From: Symbiodinium kawagutii
Taxonomy: Eukaryota; Sar; Dinophyceae; Suessiales; Symbiodiniaceae
DNA: 64,000 bases
NCBI GenBank assembly: GCA_009767595.1
Contig: VSDK01009522.1
Span: 15,810 to 79,809, forward strand
Direction: 5' to 3'
Made by a program: the position numbers and the translations under genes. Under the pieces are notes generated by a model that was not told where the DNA came from, searched no databases, and saw only the letters and a list, made by a program, of their open reading frames with translations. This document shows positions 21,270 to 33,155 of this stretch, piece after piece (position 1 is the first letter of the stretch; each line of letters begins with the position of its first letter).

Positions 21270-22615
21270 GACCCTGGGCTCAAGAAGTGGTTGGTGGTCA
21301 GTACATGCTTGATGAGCTGGGGTTCACTTTGGTGAACGATGGTGCATCTAACATCATCTAACTTGTTTATAGAAGCAACTACTTGGTTAGAATCCAAGAG
21401 GAGCTAGTTGAACACCTGGTTGGATAGGTTTTTCGATGTTCGGCGATCATCCACCACATTTGGTGGACTGGAAACAACCTTCCTGGCGGCCACTCGAACA
21501 ACTTGCGGTATTGCAACTCGCTGACAAGTCCATCATGAAGCTTCTAGTACAATCAATCGAAGTGAAGCATCATGGTAAGCTCAACATGTACCTGCACAAT
21601 AACGGTGGTCAAATTTGGCAAAGCGAAAGGAACTATGGTGATATTGCTTGACAACCCTGCGCAGCCCACAGGACTTTCCAAGCAATTCATCATCTCAACT
21701 GTCACGGGATAGTGGTAATCAAAGGCTGGTGGTGTCGCTGCCGGGTGGCATCTTTTTGTTTTAGACGGTACAACTTTCAACATCAAAAAGCGTGACCTTT
21801 GAAAGGTTGCCACCGTGCATGGACAGCCGTTTGCCACAGCACATTGTGAATTTCAGGGTTTTTTGTTGGTGGTGCTTTCAGTGGCTGCGACAGAAGACAG
21901 CATCAGCATGTCAATTGGTGGAACTCCCATCGTTAGCACACATCACTCGTCACTCCATGGGTGGCAAGGCATGAAAAGGCATGTCATGACCAACAACGAG
22001 TTTTGCACAGCTGAATTGTGTACAATTCTCGTACGGCCAAAACCGTGTGGGGTTGTCCATTCTTAGTTTACTGCTGAAAGAAAACAGATGTTCTCCTATT
22101 TCAGATGGTTATATCCCTGGAATGCGTTGGGGACCAGCAATTTTCTCTAATATGATTACATTTTATATCTGATGATTTGTTTTTCTGGTTTAGTGCATAT
22201 GTGTTTGTTTTGTTGAAAGATCAATTGTTTATACAAAGGCTCCCTTTGAAAAATGCCTCTACATAGATAGGTGTTTTGTTTTAAACCTACATATGTATAC
22301 AAGCAGATGGCGATAGGGGAGAGAGAGAGAGAGAATATGAGAAAGATACAAACAGATAGATTTTTGTATGGTAAGCTCATGCATGATCATGTATGTATTT
22401 TATGTGAGCGTTCTATTTTTGCAGGTAGACAACGCTGATATTGATTCATGTGATTGTTTTTTAAATATATGTACATCTATACATTTTTTGATTTTCATAT
22501 ATACACGTCTTTACATGTGTGCATTCATACCGTCCTCCCACATGGACACGTATGGATGACGTTCTGTGCAACATGTGGGACACATCTATGAAAACAGCTG
22601 GGCCAAGGTCCGCAG
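21270..22615 (+). other. No gene seen
   Basis: ORFs at 21436-21651 and 21792-22066 have no recognisable motif. A GAGAGA run lies at 22318-22335 and AT-rich sequence at 22140-22520. Confidence 0.4.
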
Positions 22616-22654
22616 TTGGGCAAACCTGCTGGGCACTACCTGGCTGCGGGCACT
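22616..22654 (+). CDS. Short PPR-like exon (WANLLGTTWLRA)
   Basis: CCGCAG|T then WANLLGTTWLRA plus two bases CT before a GT donor. It fits positions 28-35 and 1-4. The next exon (23339) supplies one G, making CTG for Leu5, so frame and register are restored together. Only 39 bp, so it rests on that match. Confidence 0.45.
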
Positions 22655-22732
22655 GTACCTGGAGGGTTTTTCGGGTGTGCGGTGTGGGATGTTGATGGTT
22701 GGGAGGGGAGCCATGTGGTATCCTGCCCTGGC

Positions 22733-22772
22733 CCTTTCAAGGGGGAGCCACTTGGAGCTACAAGGAGTGTTC
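22733..22772 (+). repeat. Dispersed repeat J, copy 1
   Basis: GGGGGAGCCACTTGGAGCTA and CAAGGAGTG recur at 48262-48292 with few changes, and in part at 52130-52160. In both cases CCCTTTCAA or CGTTTAAA precedes. Nature unknown. Confidence 0.5.
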
Positions 22773-23338
22773 CGACCGGAAGGTAGTTACAAATGGCTAG
22801 TAGTGGGCAGTAATGGTTAGTAGTGATGGGTAATAATGATTGATAATTGATGATGATGGTTCATTTTGTTTTGAGATCCCTATTCACATTTGGAATTTGT
22901 AGTTTTGTTGGGCGGGAATCTAGCTCTGCGCTGTGCTTCTGAATGAGTATTATGTTTGATTTGTGCCTTCTACCCGTTCCTTTCTCTAGAACCCTAGAAA
23001 TTTGCAATTGAACTGGTTGTGATTTGGTTTTTGTCTATTTACCCCTAAAGAAAATATATGTGCACCGCTGGAAGTTCAATCAATACACCACTTGGACCAC
23101 CTACTACGATAACCAGCTAACAGTTTCGAAGCAAGATGCATCAAAGATCCAACAGTACAATAGATGTGTGTATCACCATTGCCGATTGTTGCTTTCTACT
23201 GCCCACTTCGAATTTAATCTGTTACTTTCCACATAGAAAGCAGATCGAATCTGTTTCATTCAACACTTCAAGAATCTGGGCTCTAGTGCCAAGATCCCTC
23301 AAGAGTCTGGCACTTGGGGCGAAGTGCCGAGCTCCCAG

Positions 23339-23450
23339 GCATCGCATTTCTCAGATGAAATCCATGCAGATCGAAGCCAACAACTTCTGCTACAGTGCTG
23401 CGATCCGATCCTGTGGGGACCAGTGGCAGCAAGCGACGCCTGGCGCGTTA
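23339..23450 (+). CDS. PPR-like exon (MKSMQIEANNFCYSAAIRSC)
   Basis: CTCCCAG|G then HRISQMKSMQIEANNFCYSA (positions 6-25), then AIRSC and GDQWQQA. It joins the exon ending 22654 through a split Leu5 codon. The stretch between Cys30 and Trp is two residues short, so the true donor may be the GT after TCCT near 23412. A TGA follows at 23451. Confidence 0.5.
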
Positions 23451-25515
23451 TGAGGGGGCAGGGGGTTCGTTGTTGGGTGGAGCCATCACGGCACAGCTTA
23501 GTGGTTGCTGAGACCAAGGAAAAGGATACGGTAACGCGCTGCATCCTGAATTTTCACCAAAAAAAGGCAGATTGAAATGTTTGACCACAGTTCCTACATG
23601 TTTCTACCCAACATGCTTGATTTCAATATTTATTTGAGAGGGGTGGCCTTGTCGTCAAGGAAACGAGTTGCACCCGCTCATATTTCTGACCATGTTTTGC
23701 CTTATCATTTTGGCACACGATGGAGCTGCAGCCCTCAAAGGACCGACCATCAGCCCCTGGGTCGACCAACTACTACAGGTTGAACCACTCATGACCCAGG
23801 TCAGCCCTAGGTTGAAGCTACATCAGGACCAGCATCACTCGGGTTGACTGGAAGCACTAAGACTGGCGGGAGCCACGTTTATTCCATCGAAGCCCTGAGG
23901 CTGGTGATGTTTCCCATCCCATGTTGTGTTAGCACGCGGATCCTGCGTGCTTAGCCGGATCACTGATGTTGTCATAGAGTCAGATTATGTTAGAAGCTGT
24001 TTTACGCTTGATATGTACAAAACTGGTGTTTATACATATATATATATATACATGTAGAGATAGATCTGTATTGTGTGGCTGGGGTATACGATGAGTTTGG
24101 ATTATTTGTTCTAGTCATGGATGCTTTATGCTGAGATTGCTTTGAATGCATTCTTCAAAACAAACGTAAGTACATGGGCATGAAATGCAGAACCAACGTC
24201 AATCGTGCCACAATGATAAACCAGTAACCTTTGGTACATGTGTGGCGGGTTTGGATTATTATCATATATTTGGCCCAGATGCCTGGAAGCCATCAAAGGT
24301 TAATGGATCTTATTGGTGAAAGAATATTTGATCATTTCTTACCTGCTGCTAAGATGTGCCAGCGGCTCGCTATTACCCTTACACAGCCAAGCAACTGAAC
24401 ACTTTACACAGCAAATCATCTAGAGTATGTGAAGTTGGCGTAAATGGGGAGCACATAACGGAGCAAAGGGAACACCAAGTGGGCGCCAATCTCAACCACG
24501 TACGACGAGCATTCTGGTCAGTGACAGCATGTCGTTTACTCCAACAAGCATCAGCCACCATTACTTGTTGGTGAAGGTGGCAGGAAATACACAACAGCTG
24601 ATTGCCAAGTTGAAATCAAGACTATTGTATGTTTGCTAGCTCTTTGCCCTCATTTGTTCAGTGTCAGTTTGCTCTCTTCAGACTTCAATCAGAAATCCAA
24701 CAACCAAAGTCAACAAAGCAGCCTTTTGAATTGGCGAATTGGCAGGGAACGCCAACAACCCATGGACTAGAGAATGGGCTGCCCGTCGTCAGCTTGGAAA
24801 CTGCAAAACCATTGGTTTGTGCAGCCCCACTTGCCAAGTGCTGGGCTATATTTTTCCCAGGATTTCAGGATTGCATACAGTAGCTATCTTCGCAGAAACC
24901 GGCAACACTGATTTTGCCAACTTCACTGGTGGGTGTGGATCTTGGCGCCACAACTTTGGTCACCATCGACCTGAGGATGCTACTACGTCAACAAGCTCAC
25001 GTGACACTGGACCTTGCCTGTACCTGGACCGGCGATCTTTACATTCATGTTGATGCCCAACCACGGCACACTGGGGATTTGAAGGGCATTAATTTGATAG
25101 AATGATAATTGATGGAACGAACGAGAGAGAGATTTTCAACAAACAAGCACTCCACTAGTACTGCAGCTTGCATTTTCAAATTGTATCCAAATGGTGCGTG
25201 ATCAATTGATGATTTATTAAAAAGGGAACCACCCAAAAAATTAATGACTTACAGTATAGTAATGCAATAAATGGCTTATATTGGATGATGTGGTAATTAC
25301 CCTTATCTTTACTTTTGAACAGCAACTTTCTAGCTCGTATTTGATGGCACAATCCAGGGATTGCCCAACATGAGTATGTGTGTGTATGTTCGCATACTCT
25401 CGGTCGGTGTTTCGGTGTTTGCAACTATTGGCAGCCACGGCTTCGAAACCAACTTGAAGGACCAGGAGATCTCTGAAGATGTTTGATAGTTCGATTTTTT
25501 TGTTCCGATTCAAAA
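23451..25515 (+). other. No firm gene; one possible PPR fragment
   Basis: A TATATA run lies at 24036-24052. Near 24750 the frame NPWTREWAARRQLGN, and near 24968 TIDLRMLLRQQAHVTLD, look PPR-like, but I could not bound them. Confidence 0.35.
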
Positions 25516-25611
25516 CTGGTTGATGGTTTAAAACATTGTATATTTTCCTATTAATTATTAACAAATAGTTGGTTGACTATTTCTTTCATAGGGGTTGAAA
25601 CTACCGACCAG
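25516..25611 (+). mobile_element. Family A miniature element, AAAA target duplication
   Basis: CTGGTTGATGGTTTAAAACA opens and GGGGTTGAAACTACCGACCA closes, with TTTTCCTATTAATTATTAAC inside. AAAA lies on both sides (25512-25515 and 25612-25615). 96 bp. Confidence 0.8.
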
Positions 25612-25857
25612 AAAATGTTCCTTCTATTTGTATATGGCCTCATTTGAAAGCCCCGCGCACATGAATGATATTCACAAGCTTAGTATCAAATGACAGCCTT
25701 GAAGGGTCCCCTGGGAATGAAGCACTCCTGATTGTTGAGAGCCATCGGCCATTATGCCAGTATTGGGCATGCCCAGCAAGATCTATCCCTGTTGCTGGCC
25801 CCACCGTTTCGTGACCAAGCTGCTGTATGCTGCTGGCGTCCCCAACGGGTTCTGTAG

Positions 25858-25919
25858 GTTTCAATGCTTCTCTAAGCGGCATCCAGTGGCTCAATGCGGT
25901 GCACTTGCTTCACCAGATG
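25858..25919 (+). CDS. PPR exon B1 (FNASLSGIQWLNAVHLLHQM)
   Basis: TCTGTAG|GT then FNASLSGIQWLNAVHLLHQM: positions 23-29, a shortened loop, Trp1, A4, L7-L8, M11. It ends ATG|GACTGA, a GA donor in phase 0. The exon at 27642 starts with Asp12, exactly continuing the numbering. First member of the best-supported chain. Confidence 0.6.
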
Positions 25920-27129
25920 GACTGATGAGGGTTGCCACGGGCCATGGTCTTGCTTATTGTGACCGCATGAGCTAGGGAACAGCGGGTACGTGGATCATGT
26001 GTTGGTAATTCAAGGTCTCTATGCATTTCTACCTCTCTATAAATCTTTATCTCTCTCTGTCTCGATTTTCCACTCTCTTTTTGTGGGAGGAATTCTTTGT
26101 GACCCGCATGTGGGTCCATGCCTGTTTCTTCAGTTTTCCGATTGTAAGCTTTGACCGTTTTTGTTGCCAACTGGTCCTGTTGCTCGGAACCTCTAGGCTT
26201 TCATCCTGACGGCCTTGATTACATGTTCATTGGGTAGTCATTTTATTGTTCATCCATGTCCATCCATAGTGTTTCATGCTGGTTACCAAAGAATCACAGG
26301 CGCTTGTGGACCCTTGGATTTTTGCAGATAGACGGATGTACATGCACAGTAGAGATATTCCTGTATTTCCCGTACTTGCTTGCAGATGTGCTGTTTTGAT
26401 ACTGGCAGTATCTTGGGAATGTATTTGCATACATCAGCATTTGCATGCAGATAGAACACCTCGCACTCCACTTGTTTTTTTCTGAATATGGGGGTGCCTC
26501 CAAATCATCCAGCATTATGTTTTTAGTTAATCAACCAAATATAGCTTCGGTTTTGTTTTTGATGAGAAGCCAATATTTTCTACATATATCTATGTATATA
26601 TAGATATTTATGGATGTATATAGTTGCGACATGCCAGATAATTTGTGATTCTTCCCAGAATTGTAAATGATTCGTCAGCTACAATTCACCATTGGTTGGT
26701 TGAACTATTGATCCAACATGTTAGTTAGTGCTTCATTTACCCAACTGCTACTAAACCATAGGTTGGTTGGTTAGCCATAAGTTGGTTGGTTCAATTTGGT
26801 CGGAGGTTTACGCTGCGCAGTAGATCCGATGCGGCGATGGGCTTGTCAACACGAGTGAACCAACCGCCTTCCTGGGTTTCGATCCAATGAGTTGGAATGA
26901 GTTGGTACAAGTAAGAACATGTTTGGGTAGATTTAAGTTGTTTTATCGCCCCCTATCAACCCCTCATGTAGGTTGAGAAAAAAAAACCTGCCCACCACTA
27001 ATTGTCATACAATGGTTGTTGAATGACTACATGGATGACTCAATGGATGATTATTGATGGTTGCCAATGATTATTCTAAACGTTGGTTCCCCATAGTGAG
27101 AAAATCTTCGTATACCATCGAATCATCGT
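25920..27129 (+). other. Putative intron, no gene seen
   Basis: Contains TATA-type tracts at 26580-26625 and tandem GGTTGGTTGGTT pieces near 26760-26790. Small ORFs at 26276-26515 on both strands are chance. Confidence 0.4.
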
Positions 27130-27332
27130 ACTCCAGAAGGAATGACGAAATTTGGAGTATGTGTAATGACGTGTTTTCACCTGAGACATTCGAAAAAAAA
27201 CGCATACTTTCATTTCGATCGTAGTCCAAGCACTCCAGAAGGAATGACGAAATTTGGAGTATGTGTAATGACGTGTTTTCACCTGAGACATTCGAAACAA
27301 GCGCATACTTTCATTTCGATCGCAGTCCAAGC
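27130..27332 (+). repeat. Tandem duplication of a 102-bp unit
   Basis: ACTCCAGAAGGAATGACGAA begins both units (27130 and 27232). The two copies differ at only a few bases (AAAAAAAAC versus AACAAGC; CGTAG versus CGCAG). The period is a multiple of three, so ORFs run through on both strands, but no protein family is evident. Confidence 0.9.
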
Positions 27333-27641
27333 GTTTTGAGCTAATGGCCTGGAGTATGGCCGGCTATGGAGTATTTCGAGAAAACCGTTAGAATTATTGA
27401 TAGTGATCAATGGATGACTAAAACTCCTGTTATAAACCTTTGTTGATTCAGCTGTTTTAATCACCAGTCAGTCCGGTTCATATGCTTTTGAACAAAACTT
27501 GGATGAGCATCCCCTCACTCGGCAACCATAGTCGTAACCCATTTAGATGTGGTGCAATTTATCCCAGTCATGCTAGTTACTCGGGCCAACCATGGGTGCA
27601 AACCACTGACTAAGTGGGATGATTGTTTTTTCCACTTGCAG

Positions 27642-27701
27642 GACTTTGCCTTGATGAAGATGGATGTGGTGACACATTGTGCAGCGCTGCGTTCCTTTGA
27701 A
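27642..27701 (+). CDS. PPR exon B2 (DFALMKMDVVTHCAALRSFE)
   Basis: CTTGCAG|GAC, 60 bp, reads positions 12-31 with no gap: D12...D19-V20-V21-T22-H23-C24...F30-E31. The GAA|GT donor is in phase 0. A pyrimidine-rich TTTTTTCCACTTGCAG precedes. It follows on from Met11 of the previous exon and leads to the exon at 28197. Confidence 0.65.
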
Positions 27702-27910
27702 GTTCCTGGCATTGCGAAAGATGACATAGACTCAAGAGAGAAGAATATGACATGTGATGCATGTGTACATCGACATATGTCATGGCATATGTCATACATT
27801 GATTTGTTGAGCAATGGGAGTTTGTTGTTTGGGTGTGCGAAGGCTGTGGCTTTGTCATGGACTCCCCCCAAAGCAGGCCAATGCCCCAGCAACAATTTTG
27901 GAGCAGTTAA

Positions 27911-28011
27911 CTGGTTGTTGGTTTGAAACATTTTCTATTTTCCCCAGTAATTATTAACAAATGGTTGGTTGACTACTATGTTTTCCTAGGGGTGGTTCAA
28001 CCACCAACCAG
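27911..28011 (+). mobile_element. Family A miniature element in a PPR intron
   Basis: CTGGTTGTTGGTTTGAAACA ... GTGGTTCAACCACCAACCAG, with TTTTCCCCAGTAATTATTAA inside. Flanks TTAA and TTGT do not match as a duplication. A solo right end (GGTGGTTCAACCACCAACCA) lies at 28109-28128 after CCATTATTA repeats. Confidence 0.75.
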
Positions 28012-28196
28012 TTGTCATAATCAACCATCAAAACCATATACAACCATCAAAACCATGTATAACCATTATTATCCATATACAACAATTATTATCCATTATT
28101 AACCATGGGTGGTTCAACCACCAACCAGTGAAGGACTACGGGGCTAGACACATAGCCCGCACTTGCGTCGAGTCCTTGCGACGCGAACCGACCAAG

Positions 28197-28255
28197 GACT
28201 CCAAGTGGCAGGAGGTCCTTGTGCTCCTTCGAAAGATTTGGCTTCGTCTCCCCAG
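28197..28255 (+). CDS. PPR exon B3 (DSKWQEVLVLLRKIWLRLP)
   Basis: ACCAAG|GAC then DSKWQEVLVLLRKIWLRLP: positions 33-35, Trp1, L5, L7-L8 through Pro16, then two bases AG before a GC donor. The next exon begins with one G, making AGG for Arg17. Both frame and motif register fit. Confidence 0.65.
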
Positions 28256-28320
28256 GCGGCGGAGTCCTTGGGATGGCCTCACCGTTAGCTGCTGTGGGCT
28301 TGTTGCTGCTGGTGTGGCGC

Positions 28321-28548
28321 TATGTGTTGTGGTTTTTTAACATGTTTTTTTTCGCAATATTTAGGGACGGTGAATTTCTTGACTTATGTTTTTCAGAGTG
28401 GTTATTGCCACCAACCGGATATAAATATATATACCTGGTTACAACCACTCGCGGGTTGGTTCCCCAATATTTAGGGCTAGGGATTGTTTTTTTTCAGAGT
28501 TTTTTACTTTTGTTCTTTTCGCGGGCCATAGTCAAACCATCAACCAGT
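28321..28548 (+). mobile_element. Two degenerate family A elements in tandem
   Basis: The first ends ATGTTTTTCAGAGTGGTTAT followed by GCCACCAACCGG near 28417; the second ends CATAGTCAAACCATCAACCA near 28547. Both carry CAATATTTAGGG in place of the usual CCCTAGTAATTATT. They fill most of the intron between exons B3 and B4. Confidence 0.5.
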
Positions 28549-28701
28549 CGCTGAGACACCCTTCGATGGATTCGAATCCCCTGTGAAGCGAGGCACGGGT
28601 ACTTGGCAGCGGCAGTAGGACTGGTGACAGTTGGATCTTTCATCTAACCATAGGACCTGTCAGAACAGTGGTTGCTTCTAGGATCTGCTGCTGGTCGGCA
28701 G

Positions 28702-28811
28702 GCCACCTTCCGCTGTCGTGGATGCAGCAGTCTCCGTTTGTGAAGGGCGCTTGTCGCCTGAGCTTGTGGAACAGGTGCTGCATGACATGCGGTGCAAGAG
28801 CTGCGAGCCGA
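28702..28811 (+). CDS. PPR exon B4 (PPSAVVDAAVSVCEGRL)
   Basis: GTCGGCAG|G then PPSAVVDAAVSVCEGRLSPE (positions 18-35, Pro in place of Trp1), LVEQVLHDMRCKSCEP to position 18, then one base A before a GT donor. The next exon supplies GC, giving AGC for Ser19. 110 bp. VSVCEGR is the usual dinoflagellate SACEK segment. Confidence 0.65.
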
Positions 28812-29055
28812 GTCACTTGGTGATGTTTCGCTGAGGGGGCGAGTGTAATTTTACTGCTTAAAAATGAAAGTGTTAGACAGAGACTCATGACCCACTAAGA
28901 ATTATAATTGGTGATTAGAATTCCACCCGAAATTCTATGTGTTTGTGCTGTGCTGGCAAGAATGCAGCTGGCCGGACGAACAAGTCTCCACGGGATTCTG
29001 ATCCCATGGCTGGAGACAGTCCTCCACGTATATATTGGAATGTTGTGTATAATGC

Positions 29056-29152
29056 CTGGTTGGTGGTTTGGTTGACATTTTTTCCTTAGAAATGATTATG
29101 AAATGTTTGGTTGACAAATGTTTTTCACAGGGGCAACTCAACCACCAACCAG
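29056..29152 (+). mobile_element. Family A miniature element in a PPR intron
   Basis: CTGGTTGGTGGTTTGGTTGA ... CAACTCAACCACCAACCAG; 97 bp. Flanks ATGC and ATTC are not a perfect duplication. It lies between exons B4 and B5. Confidence 0.75.
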
Positions 29153-29299
29153 ATTCGTATTAATGACATTTCATGACCCTGTGAGCCGTGACAAACAAAG
29201 TCGCGGCCTGAGCCGGTGTGGCAATGCCATTGACCAACAGAAGTAGAAACGGATCTCATTCAACAATGACTGGTTATATCCCTTATATTGGGTCTATAC

Positions 29300-29405
29300 C
29301 CATAATAAACCCCTGGTTGATTAACTAGGGGGGTTCCCATTTTTAAGGAAAACCAAGGCTTTTAGGGGATACCCCCTATTAATCAACCAGGGGTTTATTA
29401 ATCCT
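29300..29405 (+). mobile_element. Family D foldback element, copy 2
   Basis: The arms AATAAACCCCTGGTTGATTA and TAATCAACCAGGGGTTTATT surround AAACCAAGGCTTTTAGGGGA. Same core as the copy at 13511, with shorter outer arms. It lies in the same intron as the family A copy at 29056. Confidence 0.75.
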
Positions 29406-29475
29406 GGCAGCCATTAGTTATCACGGCTGGTTTCTTCACATGGCAATGTCCTCAACAGCATCACCGCCAGCCCAG

Positions 29476-29580
29476 GCGGCCAGACCCTCAATGCTTTGGT
29501 GAACAGCTTGGTCGAGCCGCGCTGGTCCCATGCCCTGCTCCTGATGCGGAACCTCCGAGCCCTGCGATTCTACGAAGATG
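29476..29580 (+). CDS. PPR exon B5 (TLNALVNSL..WSHALLL)
   Basis: GCCCAG|GC then GQTLNALVNSLVEPRWSHAL and LLMRNLRALRFYED. Positions 20-34 and 1-19. It receives the split Ser19 codon from B4. A GC donor after GAT-G gives exactly 105 bp, one 35-residue unit, but this 3' boundary is not confirmed by the next exon. Confidence 0.6.
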
Positions 29581-32050
29581 GCAGTGAGACCATGGCGGTC
29601 GCCTGGCATGGGTGGGCTCTGGCGGAGCCATGCTTTGAAGCCATTGATGGACTTAACCAACCACTATAGTAAACATTATCAACAGCTATTCATCAGTTAA
29701 AAGCCTCATCAGCTATTTCAACTCAAGCATGGCTGGGAAGCCATTATGTACTGCCATTACTTGACCAATCCCAACCAGTCATTGGCCTTCTCGAACCATT
29801 GGCACCAAATTATCATTTTTTCTCATCATGAGTTAACAATTGGGCCATTGGCGATCAAGATCACAAGCATCAGCCATTCCTGGCCACTACTAGCCATTAG
29901 AAAGCATGAGTCAGTAACAATGTGCAACCATTAGTCAGCCACTGCTAGGTAACCGTTGCTGCAGCTATATAGTTCAGCATTTACGGTTGATTTGTCATTT
30001 GTTTTCCGTCAATTATCGCTTACTAGTCGTTAGTAACAGCTACTAATTATCCATTGGCTATTTGTCACGGTTGATTCATCATTACTCAGCCATTATCACC
30101 CATTAGTTACTGGCCAGCGGCTACAGTGAACCATCAGTAATGGCTTATTCACCATGAGTCATAGCCATTAATCAGGTATGGCTTATTAACATTTATTAAT
30201 TAACCATGAGCTCTAGCCATAGCTACTGTCAACCATTAGTGTAACTATAGTTCAACCATCAATTACAGCTGATCGTAGCTATAGTTACTATAGTTCAATC
30301 ATCAGTCATAGCCATTACCCACTTACTATAGTTAGTTCGTTACCCAGCCATCACCCATCAACCATCATAGTTACTATAGCAAGTGGTCCCAATTCCCATG
30401 GTTTCTAGGGGTTAGTTCAGTTACCTTACAAGGTGGGCCCCCCAAACGTTATAATTTGATTTATAAGGCTATTTAACAAGCTAAGTATATAGATCTACCA
30501 TTTGCCTGGTAGTTAGCCTAGTTATGTTCGCCAACGGCTATAGCTGGTGAGTTAGGGGCCCGGTCCCCCCTGTAGCTTGGGCTTGGTGGATGAGCAACCC
30601 CAGCTGCAGCCGTAGGCCGGCCCTTGGCCTCGGTCCCTGGCAGTGCTGGGAGCCCACACTTGGAGGATCTCTCAAGAGGCGCCGAGGGGAAGTGTGGTGA
30701 CGTTAAGCGAGGCAAGTGACGTATGTTGTGGTGACTGATGGTATAAACATGGCGAAAAATGATGGAGAAACGGTGAAATATGATTGTAAGTAAAGGTTTA
30801 TTCAGGTGAAATCACAGTACTGACGAATAGTGATGAAACATGGTCAATGATAGTTAGAGTGATAATGAAGAATGGTGTAACGTTTGGTCAATGATGGCAA
30901 CCATAGATATCCATAAATCCATTGCTTAGAGTGGTTGATATTGGCGAACACTGGTCCACCGTGAACATCATGAGTTTGTTAGTCAATGATGGTAAATAGC
31001 AGTGCAATAGCTGGTTGATGATGGTAACTGGTGAATGCTTGAGAATGGTGGACAGTGGTGGTTTTCATGTCACCAGTCATGGGTACTAAAGTGGTGATAT
31101 GTGGTGATTAATGACTGGCAACAGTAAACTGAGGGTGTGTTTTCCGCTTTTGACTTTGATACCATCCAATGTGGGCTGACAATCAGCTTGGCGTACACAG
31201 TAGCTAAGTGTTATTAAGTATGCAAATATTGCCAGGTTTTGTTCATTAAACCTTAATTGTTGTCATTTTGGTGGTCATGGTTGACTAGGAATTAGCAATA
31301 TTTGCCCACGACTATCCACTACTAATTCTGCAATCCACCTCGTACGGGTGCCTGTGGAACAGATAGACACGTCAAGTTTGCGAAGTTTGAAGATTCAATG
31401 ACACATGCATACTGTTTTGAGCTTGTTGTGTTTATGCTGTGTGCATGTTTTATGGGACCACCAAGAAACTGAGGGGCAATGCATTTGAGAGCGACGAAAG
31501 TCAGCTGTGGGGTTTAGATGTTTGCAATGTGTTTGAATGACCGCTATGATTCAGTCCAATCATGGAAATATGTGATTGTCCTGTTGGGTTGAACTTGTGT
31601 GGACCAAAGAGGACCAGCTTCTAAGCCCTGCTGGCAACACCAGCCTAACAAATAGCATGGAACATCATGGCAATGGAACCTGATCTGTGCGTAACAGGAC
31701 AAAGAATCCTCGAATCAACAAAGTAGTCCGGCTCCGGTGTGAGGTCTACAGAACCAGTGATCATGTGCCAACCTGGTAGCGAAGGACGGGAAGAACATAC
31801 AGTAGCATACATGATATATATATATATGTATATATATTTTTATAATACTATTTAGAATGTTCTTATATGTGAATATATTTATATATATATACATATTGAT
31901 TGTTTACTTCTTTGTGACCAAAGTCAGTTGCTTGGTGAAAGCCTAAAATCATAACACAACCAAAATGGATCCAGTTTTGACAAGTTAAGTCGTAGCAAGT
32001 TTGTCCGCGTGGGTTGGTATGTTTGCTAATTCTGCGCCACGGTATCTCAG
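29581..32050 (+). other. Putative intron region rich in short AT repeats
   Basis: 29660-30400 is a mosaic of CAGCCATTA/CAACCATCA/TAGTTACTATAG pieces. A family E left end (TTACAAGGTGGGCCCCCC) lies at 30425, and TA-rich sequence at 31811-31890. At 30681-30712 GAPRGSVVTLSE after CAAGAG may be a missing PPR exon between B5 and B6, unproven. Confidence 0.35.
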
Positions 32051-32133
32051 CAGCCGAGACGTCGCTATGCTGAGGTTCTCCAAGGAATGCAACATGCGGA
32101 ATTAGAAGCGAACATCATCACTTTCAACTCGGT
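32051..32133 (+). CDS. PPR exon B6 (VLQGMQHAELEANIITFNS)
   Basis: TATCTCAG|CAG then QPRRRYAEVLQGMQHAELEA and NIITFNS, then GT before a GC donor (TCGGT|GCC). Positions 34-35 and 1-25; E17-A18-N19-I20-I21-T22-F23-N24 is textbook. The next exon supplies T for Val26. Trp1 is Arg. Confidence 0.6.
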
Positions 32134-32977
32134 GCCTGGAGGGTACGGGCGGTGATGCCTTTAAGCAGTGATTTATTTGGCTGGAAAGCTACGTTTGCTC
32201 CGTGATGGTCATATACTGAAGTTTGACATGTGCGCTTGATGATGCCTAAACAGAATGGTCAAGTGGTTTGCATTTCCATCCTCACCCACAACTCACGCTG
32301 CGATTGGTTCCGCCCCTTGCCTAAAGCTGTTTCTTTTCCAAATGGACTCCCAAATTTGTTGGTACCCATGACCTTGAAAAGAGCCAGACTGTTGTTGATC
32401 TTTTTTTGCTAGTGTTCTTTCTAGCTGACAGGTGCTTCATGATCAGCCGTTGTGACTAACAATGACCATAAGAAGGCAATGACACGAAGCAGTACTGACC
32501 AGAAGAAGCCACTAATTAAGCAACAACTTCACCAAAACACAAAGAATGATAAGCAACGCATCTTTTTCGACTGGTTCAGTCACCCAAGGTTAACACCGTG
32601 TCATTTAGTTCGTCAATTTGGAACATCATGTTCCATTGTGAAGCTGATATTCCAAGAGGGACTTTCGGTGTAAATCATGTAGACTCAGTTCAGGCGATGG
32701 GGGTGTCAACCCCCTCAGTGATCAGTGGGTTGATATAAGCCATTTAACTACACATATATCTTCATGTACCAGATACACAAGTCTACCATACATGGTACTA
32801 GTGAACTAACCTACGTCAACAGGCCCTGGAGGCTACCACTAAGCCTAGCCGTGCACCTGGACACGCCTTCTTTTTCACACCTCTGGGACGTAACCTTGTT
32901 CCTTTCTCACACCTCTCAGACATTATTTGTTCCTATGAAATTTGTTCCTTTTCCCGCCTCTGGGACATAACGGGGAC

Positions 32978-33155
32978 ATACCTGGTGGTTCCAGGGTTCC
33001 CTTCCAGGGCTCCAGGTTCCAGGGTTCTAGGTTCCAGGGTTTCAGGGTTTCAGGGTTCCAGGCTTCCAGCCTTCCAGGCTTCCAGACTTCCTTCCAGGCT
33101 TCCAGGGTTCCAGGGTTCCAGTGTTCCAGGGTTCCAGGGTTCCAGGGTTCCAGGT
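32978..33155 (+). repeat. 8-bp minisatellite (GTTCCAGG)n
   Basis: Repeats of GGTTCCAGG and GCTTCCAG with an 8-9 bp period. Both strands are open and give artefact proteins (GFQGSRVPGFQ). It lies in the intron between exons B6 and B7. Confidence 0.9.
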
